A DNA stretch of 64,000 bases from Serratia silvae (GTDB lineage: Bacteria > Pseudomonadota > Gammaproteobacteria > Enterobacterales > Enterobacteriaceae). The notes beneath the pieces were generated by a model. It was not told the DNA's origin, did no database searches, and saw only the letters and a list, made by a program, of their open reading frames with translations. The stretch lies in the NCBI RefSeq assembly GCF_023282985.1, contig NZ_JAGQDC010000013.1, positions 62,001-126,000 on the forward strand, in the 5' to 3' direction. Both the position numbers and the translations under genes were made by a program. Shown piece after piece: positions 58,701 to 64,000 of this stretch (position 1 is its first letter; each line of letters begins with the position of its first letter).

Positions 58701-59303
58701 CAGGACGTGCCGTTGAGCGAGTTTGAACGCTTCTTCGGCCCGAAAGGTACCCTGAATACCTTCTACCAGCAGAACCTGAAGCCGTTCGTGGACAACAACC
58801 TGAGCAGCGGCAACGACGGGCAACTGCTGATCCGCCCGGATGTGCTGCAACAGCTGGCGCAGGCGCAGAAGATCCGCGAAACCTTCTTCTCGGCACAAAA
58901 CGGCCTGGGTACCCAGTTCGCCATCGAGCCGGTGGTGCTGAGCGGCAACAAACGCCGCAGCGTGCTGAATCTGGATGGGCAACTGCTGGACTACGCCCAT
59001 GGCCGCAGCAACATGGTGCATCTGGTTTGGCCTAACTCCATGCGGGCCGGGGTAGAAAGCAAGGTAACGCTGGTACCCGATGAAAACGGCAGATCCCCGC
59101 GCAGCATCACCTTCAGTGGCCCTTGGGCACAGCTGCGGTTGATCAACGCCGGTGAGTTGACCAACGTCGGCACCAACTCGTTCGATGTCCGCTTCAAGGT
59201 GGACGGCGGCGAGATGACCTACCGCATTCATGTGGATGAGTCCGACAACCCGTTCGCGGGCGGTCTGTTCAGCAGGTTCAGCTTGCCAGACACGCTGTAT
59301 TAA
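55770..59303 (+). CDS. tssM: T6SS membrane complex protein TssM (IcmF-like)
   Basis: Largest membrane-complex subunit, spanning inner membrane and periplasm and contacting TssJ. The 1177-residue protein has two N-terminal membrane segments (about 20-40 and 54-75), a cytoplasmic domain with Walker A GTRNSGKSTLI near 135-145, a third membrane segment (about 451-472), and a large periplasmic part ending in the TssJ-binding beta domain (NVGTNSFDVRFKVDGGEMTY). The Walker A motif is intact, so nucleotide binding is possible. An inverted repeat follows the stop. Confidence 0.97.
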   Translation: MKLPSFIHFARPAIPRIKASVPVVLALLACIGLIWVWIYGPEWKLKDYQPFEPLLSRWLVTALVVLLAVCWLTLKMVRRLQQLEKLQLQAKTQVDDPILADIEQQNQYLGVWKQQLQRRLNTPAYLYRLPWYMVIGTRNSGKSTLIKEGYKLTEIASPELTSVEDAGELRVRCWLGEQAVLIDPAGELIEQPTLSVVGKAALNSRLWQSLLNWLVEHRKRQPLNGLILTVDLHQLLTANKAQRENMVASLHQRLQDVRQALHSQLPLYVVFTKLDLMYGFEAMYQTLDKAQREAVLGVTFSLNAAEPEVWRKELQQFWQQWVAQLNGAMPDMMLNGVDAGQRSQLFSFTRQMQGLQEYVVQLLEGILYSGDHQQPLLRGIYLTSAQQRGQMDDVFTQSAAVQYHLSPQAFPTWPVAETTPYFTKELFNQVLLAEPNLAGENGLWLRNARKRLMVFSCVGAAVALTLWGCWHYYYQSNYRAGQEVLTQAKTFLSIPTPKGDDRYGNLQLPLLNPIRDATLAYGNYHERNSLLADMGLYQGNNIGPYVESTYLQLLQQRFVPALMSGLLEQLNAAPPGSEEKLEILRVMRMLEDGSGRNVALVEQFMGDRWSQQFNGQRELQQQLMGHLDYALKHTDWHAARESGDQVAIKRFIPYRQPIQLAQRELSKLSIYQRVYQNLRIKAQDALPPALNLRDQIGASFDDIFVSNNDRLLVVPQFLTRNGLQNYFTKQNDQLVDLTVMDSWVLNLSKNVEYSEADRKEIQRQVTEQYIGDYTATWRAVMNNLSVGEFEDLPQAISAIEQVISGEQPFRRALQTLSDNTRLPAVPDALQGKERQELLQKSDYRLLGRINREFAPETGALVENGDKGSVLQSVYQKLTELHRYLLAIQNSPAPGKAAMKAVQLRLDQNSSDPIFEVQQLAKNLPEPLNRWVGDLAEQAWRVVMMEAIQSLEVEWNETVVKQYQTYLAGRYPFDPKSQQDVPLSEFERFFGPKGTLNTFYQQNLKPFVDNNLSSGNDGQLLIRPDVLQQLAQAQKIRETFFSAQNGLGTQFAIEPVVLSGNKRRSVLNLDGQLLDYAHGRSNMVHLVWPNSMRAGVESKVTLVPDENGRSPRSITFSGPWAQLRLINAGELTNVGTNSFDVRFKVDGGEMTYRIHVDESDNPFAGGLFSRFSLPDTLY

Positions 59304-59315
59304 TCGTTGTTATCC

Positions 59316-59345
59316 CGCCTCTCTGTCGTTACGGGCAGAGAGGCG
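59316..59345 (+). repeat. Strong inverted repeat between tssM and tagA
   Basis: CGCCTCTCTG (59316-59325) and CAGAGAGGCG (59336-59345) are perfectly complementary with a 10-base loop. It lies in the only 60-base gap of the main operon up to vgrG. CTTTAAGG follows rather than a T-run, so partial termination or mRNA processing is more likely than full termination. Confidence 0.6.
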
Positions 59346-59363
59346 CTTTAAGGATGAGTCCGC

Positions 59364-60752
59364 ATGAGCGAAGCCTCAGAAAATATCATTATTCAAACCG
59401 GTGGCGATCCGCGTCATTGGCCGGAATTCAGCGCCATTCGTGAAGAGATCAACAAGATCAACCACCCGGCAAGGCCAGAGGTCAACTGGCGCCTGATTGA
59501 GTCGCTGGCGTTGACGTTGTTCCGCACCAACGGGGTCGATCTGCAAACCACGGTGTATTACGCCCTGGCGCGTACCCAAAAGCACGGCCTGGCCGGGTTT
59601 ACCGAAAGCTGCGAGCTGTTGGCTGGCATGGTGGTCAGCCAATGGGATCGGCTGTGGCCAGAGCAGCCGCAGGCCCGCTCGGAAATATTGGAGTGGTTCA
59701 ACGCCCGCGTCGGTAGCCAACTGCGCCAGCATGAGTTTGTGATTGATGACCTGCGCCTGGTGTACCGCGCCGAGCGGGCGCTGCAACTGCTGTGCGACAA
59801 GCTACAGCAGGTGGAGCTCAAGCGCGTACCGCGCATTGAAAACCTGCTGTACCTGATGCAGAACACCGCCAAACGGCTGCAAGCCGCCCATGAGGCCGCC
59901 AAGCAGCCGCCAGCGCAACCGCTGAAGATGCCGCCGATGGTGTATCTCTCGGTGCCCGATGCGGAGCCAATCCGCACCCTGTTCTCCGGGGAAAAACCGG
60001 CGGCGCATGAAGCCCCTCCGGCTTACGAAGAACCTGCGCCGCAGCCAAAAGAACAACCGCTGCCCAAGGTGGAAGTGCGTTTTGCACCGCCACCCCCGGC
60101 AGTCCCCAAGGCGGCCAAACGCGCTGCGGCGGCCTGGGGTTTTGGCGGCGGCGTGCTGTGCAGCCTGGTGGTGGCCGGGGCGGCTTACCTGATGCAGGTC
60201 AAACCGATGCAGGAGCGATTGGCGGGGCTGGCCGCTACCCCGGACGGTTCGGTGCAGCTCTGGCTGGCCCAACCCACCCTGGACGGCTACGGCCAGCAAC
60301 TGAGCCAGCTGGAAAACCTTTCTCCACTGGCCGGGTTGCGCACCGCCGATGCCTCGGTGGCGCTGGCCAGCCAGCTGTGGCCGACCGATCCGGAGCAGAT
60401 TGGCCAAAGCCAGCGTTGGCAACAACTGCTACAGGCGCGGCTCGGCAGCGAGCGGGCAGACAGCAGCTATTTCCAGGTGCAGCAGCGTTTGCAGGCATTG
60501 TCGGACAAGTTGCTTGAACAGGAACAAACACGCGGCAGCCTGACGCTTTCCTATCTGAAAACGCAGGTTTATCAGATGCAAAGTGAACTGAATCGTGAAA
60601 CGCCGCTGGAAGAGTTGCTACGGCAACTGGCGGTGTCGGTGGAACAACAACAACCGGCTTCACCGGTGCTGCTCAAGCAGATAGACGAGCGCTGGAATGC
60701 ATTGCTCAGTCGTTATCACCAACTAACGCAGCAGGCAGCACCTGCCCGTTAA
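59364..60752 (+). CDS. tagA: Second TssA-like protein, TagA/VasL type
   Basis: ImpA_N-domain protein of the VasL family. In enteroaggregative E. coli a TagA of this class sits at the membrane and stops sheath polymerisation at the far side. The 462-residue protein has ImpA_N at about 1-170 (DPRHWPEFSAIREEINKINH), a proline-rich linker (about 170-250), one membrane segment (about 254-277; FGGGVLCSLVVAGAAYLM) and a VasL C-terminal domain. It begins the downstream part of the operon after the inverted repeat. Confidence 0.9.
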   Translation: MSEASENIIIQTGGDPRHWPEFSAIREEINKINHPARPEVNWRLIESLALTLFRTNGVDLQTTVYYALARTQKHGLAGFTESCELLAGMVVSQWDRLWPEQPQARSEILEWFNARVGSQLRQHEFVIDDLRLVYRAERALQLLCDKLQQVELKRVPRIENLLYLMQNTAKRLQAAHEAAKQPPAQPLKMPPMVYLSVPDAEPIRTLFSGEKPAAHEAPPAYEEPAPQPKEQPLPKVEVRFAPPPPAVPKAAKRAAAAWGFGGGVLCSLVVAGAAYLMQVKPMQERLAGLAATPDGSVQLWLAQPTLDGYGQQLSQLENLSPLAGLRTADASVALASQLWPTDPEQIGQSQRWQQLLQARLGSERADSSYFQVQQRLQALSDKLLEQEQTRGSLTLSYLKTQVYQMQSELNRETPLEELLRQLAVSVEQQQPASPVLLKQIDERWNALLSRYHQLTQQAAPAR

Positions 60753-60771
60753 TCTCCAGGAAGGAAAAGAT

Positions 60772-62976
60772 ATGTTTGCTGATGATAAGAAAAACGCCCC
60801 CAAGGGGGGTGTGCAGCCGAAGAACATTGTGGCCACGGAGACGCCGTCAATAAGCGGCGATCAGGTAGTGGATATGGTGGGGAGCGCGGCTGGCGCTGTA
60901 GGCGGCAAGGCGGGCAAGGTAGTATCGCAGGCGGCGGATATTGCCAAAAAGGCAGGGTCGATAGCCTCATCCGTAGGCATCAATCCGAAGAACATGGTCA
61001 GCGGCGGTAGCGCTGCGGGCATCGCCTCATCCGCAGGCGTGAAGCCGATGAACTTTGCCAGCGGCGGCAGCGCCACGGCGATGGCGTCCTCGGCAGCCAG
61101 TGCCCTGCTGGGCGGCGCTGAAACGAGTGGGTTGCAGTTTACGCTCTCCACGGCGAACCTGCCTCCGCAGACCTTTGTGGTGGTGGATTTCAGCCTGACC
61201 GAGACGCTCTCCTCACCGTTCATACTGAACGTGGGCCTGGCCAGTGCCGATCCGTCCATCGATTTTGCTGCGGTGCTGGATGAAGATGCGACGCTGGTGA
61301 TCAAACGCGAAGGCGTGGTGCAACGCAGCATCACCGGCATGGTGGCGAGCTTTGAACAGGGCGATACCGGCCTGCACCAGACCCGTTACAGCATGGTGAT
61401 CCGCCCGGCCCTGTGGCGCACCACGCTGCGGCGTAACGCGCGTATTTTCCAGCAGCAGAGCATCGAAAACATCATCACCACCCTGCTGAAAGAGAACGGT
61501 ATCACCGATTTTGCCTTTGGCCTGCGCAACCCGCACCCGGCCCGTGAGTTCTGCGTGCAGTATCAGGAATCGGATTTTGACTTTATCCAGCGGCTGGCCG
61601 CCGAAGAGGGGATGTTCTACTACTTCGAATACCCCGAAGGCAAGAATATCGTGGTGTATACCGATGACGTAGGCACCCTGCCGCTGGGCGCGGTGCTGCC
61701 GTATAACCCGGGCGTGGCCGCTCAGGCGCTGGAGCTGTGCGTCACCACCTTCACCCGCAGCGCGCAGGTGCGCACCGCCGTGGTGGAACTGAAGGATTAC
61801 ACCTTTAAAAACCCGCAGTGGTCAGCGGCCTTTAATGAGCAGGCCAGCGAACTGCAAAACCAGCGGCCAGACTACGAACACTTCGACTTCCCCGGGCGCT
61901 TCAAAGACGAACAGCACGGCAAGGCCTTTACCCATTACCGCCTAGAGGCCCTGCGCAACGATGCCAACCTGGGGAATGGGCAGAGTAACGACTTTACCCT
62001 GCAGCCGGGGCTGCTGTTCACGCTGACTAGCCACCCGCGTGGCGATTTGAACCGGCCGTGGCAACTGTTGAGCATTCAGCACAGCGGCAACCAGCCCCAG
62101 GCGCTGGAGCAGGAGTCGGGTGGGCAAGGCACCACGCTGAGCAACCAGTTCGTCTTCCTGCCGCACACCCAAACCTGGCGACCGACGCCGATGCCCAAAC
62201 CAGCGATGGACGGCCCGCAGATCGCCATGGTGGTGGGTCCAGCCGGGGAAGAAATCTACTGTGATGAGTTCGGTCGTATCCGCCTGCAATTCCTGTGGGA
62301 CCGCTACGGTAAAAGCAACGACAACAGTTCCTGTTGGATCCGCGTGACCCAGCCGTGGGCCGGGCAGGGCTGGGGGATGTTGGCCATCCCACGTATCGGC
62401 CAGGAAGTGGTGGTGGATTTCCTGCATGGGGATCCGGACCAACCGATCGTCACTGGGCGTACCTATCACGCCAACAATATCCCGCCGGGATCGCTGCCTG
62501 CCAGCAAGACCCAGATGGCGTTCCGCTCCAAGACCCATAAGGGCGAGGGCTTCAACGAGTTGCGGTTCGAGGATGCCAAGGGGGGCGAGGGGCTGTTTAT
62601 GCATGCCCAGAAGGATATGAGTACGACGGTTAAAGATAACCAAGATCTAACGGTGGAAATGGGAAACCGAAAGGTCACGGTCGTTACCGGGGATGAAGTT
62701 ACACATGTGCAACAAGGCAACCTGAAAGAAACAATAAAGCTTAAGCGGATCACCAAAGCTAATACGATTGAGTTTGAGGCAAATGCCGACGGCGGCAGCA
62801 AGGGAACTCAGTTGTTAAAAGCATCAGATCAGCTCGATTTACAAGTCGGCGAAAGTAAAATTGTTATGACGACAGAGTCAATAACCTTAAGCTTTGGTGA
62901 AGGCAGTAAAATAATAATTAATAGTGGCGGAGTGTCTGTAGAAGGACCCGTTGTCCATTTAAATAAGGATAAATAA
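60772..62976 (+). CDS. vgrG: T6SS spike protein VgrG (TssI) with N-terminal repeat extension
   Basis: Trimeric spike at the tip of the Hcp tube. The 734-residue protein has a gp27-like part from residue 121 (LQFTLSTANLPPQTFVVVDF), the VgrG core with FCVQYQESDFDFIQRLAAEE, a gp5-like OB region (CDEFGRIRLQFLWDRYGKSN) and a repetitive beta-helix tail ending VHLNKDK. There is no C-terminal effector domain. Unusually, residues 1-120 are an Ala/Gly/Ser-rich extension with a 20-residue tandem repeat (64-83 and 84-103, partial at 104-110). The sequence becomes AT-richer from about 62620 on. It is 2 bases upstream of eagR. Confidence 0.96.
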   Translation: MFADDKKNAPKGGVQPKNIVATETPSISGDQVVDMVGSAAGAVGGKAGKVVSQAADIAKKAGSIASSVGINPKNMVSGGSAAGIASSAGVKPMNFASGGSATAMASSAASALLGGAETSGLQFTLSTANLPPQTFVVVDFSLTETLSSPFILNVGLASADPSIDFAAVLDEDATLVIKREGVVQRSITGMVASFEQGDTGLHQTRYSMVIRPALWRTTLRRNARIFQQQSIENIITTLLKENGITDFAFGLRNPHPAREFCVQYQESDFDFIQRLAAEEGMFYYFEYPEGKNIVVYTDDVGTLPLGAVLPYNPGVAAQALELCVTTFTRSAQVRTAVVELKDYTFKNPQWSAAFNEQASELQNQRPDYEHFDFPGRFKDEQHGKAFTHYRLEALRNDANLGNGQSNDFTLQPGLLFTLTSHPRGDLNRPWQLLSIQHSGNQPQALEQESGGQGTTLSNQFVFLPHTQTWRPTPMPKPAMDGPQIAMVVGPAGEEIYCDEFGRIRLQFLWDRYGKSNDNSSCWIRVTQPWAGQGWGMLAIPRIGQEVVVDFLHGDPDQPIVTGRTYHANNIPPGSLPASKTQMAFRSKTHKGEGFNELRFEDAKGGEGLFMHAQKDMSTTVKDNQDLTVEMGNRKVTVVTGDEVTHVQQGNLKETIKLKRITKANTIEFEANADGGSKGTQLLKASDQLDLQVGESKIVMTTESITLSFGEGSKIIINSGGVSVEGPVVHLNKDK
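60961..61080 (+). repeat. 60-bp tandem repeat in vgrG
   Basis: Two in-frame 60-bp copies (60961-61020 and 61021-61080) encode a 20-residue unit of the form IASS-x-G-x-x-P-x-N-x-x-SGGSA-xx. They differ at about a dozen bases. A partial third copy (MASSAAS) follows, and a lone PKNIV at residues 16-20 hints at an older unit. Confidence 0.9.
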
Positions 62977-62978
62977 AA

Positions 62979-63398
62979 ATGTATCATTTTAATGAAGGGA
63001 CGATTGATTTACCTAATGAGTGGAAAGATGTCACTATTAATGTGCTCAGTACTTCTAAAGATGATGCTGGCGGATTGAGTTTTACTATTTCCCGGGATAC
63101 GCCCCCTTGGGGAATGGCATTCAAAGAGTTTGCCGAAAGGGAAATAAAACTGTTGGGTACTCAGCTTAAGAAGTTCAATGAAGTTGAAAGGGTGTTTGAT
63201 CCTTTAGAGAACTATGAATCGGTTAGCAGTGAATTTACCTGGGATTCTACCCAGGGGAGTATTCACCAATTAATGTTTTTTGTTAATGCTGAGAAGAATG
63301 TACTCATTCTTACTGCAACTATGCCAACAGTCTTGTCGGAGAGTCAAAAAGTGTTAATCCTCTCGATGTTAAAAACATTGGTATTAAGAGGTAAATAG
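62979..63398 (+). CDS. eagR: EagR-type effector chaperone (DcrB/DUF1795)
   Basis: Small cytoplasmic chaperone that wraps the transmembrane regions of Rhs or PAAR effectors and helps mount them on VgrG. The 139-residue protein shows the DUF1795 pattern: FNEGTIDLPNEWKDVTINVL at the start and LSFTISRDTPPWGMAFKEFA in the middle. It begins 2 bases after vgrG and precedes an effector with membrane segments, which is the diagnostic context. It is markedly AT-richer than the tss genes. Confidence 0.9.
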   Translation: MYHFNEGTIDLPNEWKDVTINVLSTSKDDAGGLSFTISRDTPPWGMAFKEFAEREIKLLGTQLKKFNEVERVFDPLENYESVSSEFTWDSTQGSIHQLMFFVNAEKNVLILTATMPTVLSESQKVLILSMLKTLVLRGK

Positions 63399-63446
63399 CA
63401 TCGTGGTGTTATTTAGACGTGATTTTAAAGAAAGGGAAAACTTATC

Positions 63447-64000
63447 ATGACGGCTATTATAGGTGCGACGATAGGAGCGGTCAGTGCTACTCAAGGGAGC
63501 AGTGCATCGCTTTCTGAGTCAAATACGCCAGCTACCGCAACCAATACACAAATTGCACCGTGGGAAAGAACAACAGAATCGGTGTTAGATTTTGTTGAAA
63601 GCCCCGAATACAACTACGGTGTGATGGGGACTTTTGCCTCATTGGCCGTGGTGCAGGGGGCGGTCACAGGGTATGCAGCAGCGGCAAGTGCTGTTGGTGG
63701 AGCATGTACTTTATCCACAGGAGCGGCAGCTGTAGGGATTGCGCAGGGGGTTGGTACAGCGCTGGCTCCCCTCGCTGTGGGGATTGCTGCGGGAATCGGT
63801 GGATTTAAGGTAGGTGAGTGGGCAGTACATGGTATTGCCGACATGGCCGGTATCAAGCGAGTTGCTACTGAAGGTGAGGCTCCTGCCAGGGTTGGCGATG
63901 ACATAGCTCATCAAAGGTCGAGTTGGGGGGTTATTGGGGCCATTGCTGGAGTTATCGCCGGTGTTGCAGTGGTTGCTGCAATAGGCATCTTGACTGGAGG
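63447..64000 (+). CDS. N-terminal part of a PAAR/Rhs-type T6SS effector (cut by window edge)
   Basis: Open frame from ATG 63447, with AAAGGGAAAA just upstream, running off the end for 184 codons without a stop. The product begins MTAIIGATIGAVSATQGSSA. Residues about 56-120 are small-residue-rich hydrophobic segments (VMGTFASLAVVQGAVTGYAA and GIAQGVGTALAPLAVGIAAG). Around 146-155, APARVGDDIAH resembles the first strand of a PAAR domain, and a further membrane-like segment follows at 161-184. This is the N-terminal layout of EagR-dependent Rhs or PAAR effectors. The toxin domain and immunity gene lie outside the window. Confidence 0.85.
   Translation, partial: MTAIIGATIGAVSATQGSSASLSESNTPATATNTQIAPWERTTESVLDFVESPEYNYGVMGTFASLAVVQGAVTGYAAAASAVGGACTLSTGAAAVGIAQGVGTALAPLAVGIAAGIGGFKVGEWAVHGIADMAGIKRVATEGEAPARVGDDIAHQRSSWGVIGAIAGVIAGVAVVAAIGILTG

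Noticed and set aside
61942-62643. 233-codon minus-strand frame inside vgrG
   Set aside because: Antisense shadow of the conserved VgrG core; no motif or ribosome binding site.
1-64000. CRISPR arrays, insertion sequences, prophage structural genes
   Set aside because: No regularly spaced repeats, transposase motifs or phage gene blocks were seen; phage-like similarity is limited to T6SS parts (gp25, gp27/gp5 folds).

Overview
The window looks like chromosome from a Serratia-type enterobacterium (Yersiniaceae). Protein sequences from the pepN gene to tRNA-Ser read as close but not identical versions of the E. coli K-12 proteins, and the gene order matches the known E. coli order pepN-(ssu)-pyrD-zapC-ycbX-rlmL-uup-pqiABC-rmf-fabA-ycbZ-matP-ompA-sulA-sxy-yccS-yccF-helD-mgsA-yccT-yccU-hspQ-rlmI-acyP-tusE-yccA-serT. 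The genus assignment is inference from gene content and sequence style; no search was run.

Region 1 (1-33200) is this conserved backbone. It holds a membrane diguanylate cyclase, aminopeptidase N, pyrimidine and fatty-acid synthesis genes (pyrD, fabA), rRNA methyltransferases (rlmL, rlmI), the lipid-transport operon pqiABC, ribosome hibernation factor rmf, which is too short for most ORF callers, cell-division and chromosome-organisation genes (zapC, matP, SOS-induced sulA with a near-perfect LexA box), ompA, helicase IV and methylglyoxal synthase. There is local decay: the ssu sulfonate-transport operon is reduced to two fused scraps of ssuC and ssuB, a roughly 210-bp inverted-repeat element sits in the pyrD leader, and yccT (csgI) has a one-base frameshift near its 3' end.

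Region 2 (33200-39700) starts after tRNA-Ser, where synteny with E. coli ends. It holds a three-gene ABC importer of the ABC_sub_bind type, a lipopolysaccharide pair on the minus strand (O-antigen-ligase-like and WaaQ-like heptosyltransferase), a cluster of GATC sites upstream of that pair, and a wrecked sugar-ABC ATPase.

Region 3 (39700-64000) is a complete type VI secretion system. hcp (tssD) is divergent; then tssB-C-E-F-G-tagH-tssJ-K-L-H-regulator-tagO-tssA-M-tagA-vgrG-eagR-effector run in one direction with overlapping or near-touching genes. All 13 core Tss components are present, in the same order as the Vibrio cholerae VCA0107-VCA0123 cluster. Three points stand out. The regulator in the vasH position has the sensor and DNA-binding ends but no AAA+ sigma-54 ATPase domain. 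VgrG carries an N-terminal extension of about 120 residues with a 20-residue tandem repeat. The cluster runs off the window edge inside an effector with transmembrane and PAAR-like sequence, served by an EagR chaperone and lying in a visibly AT-richer module.
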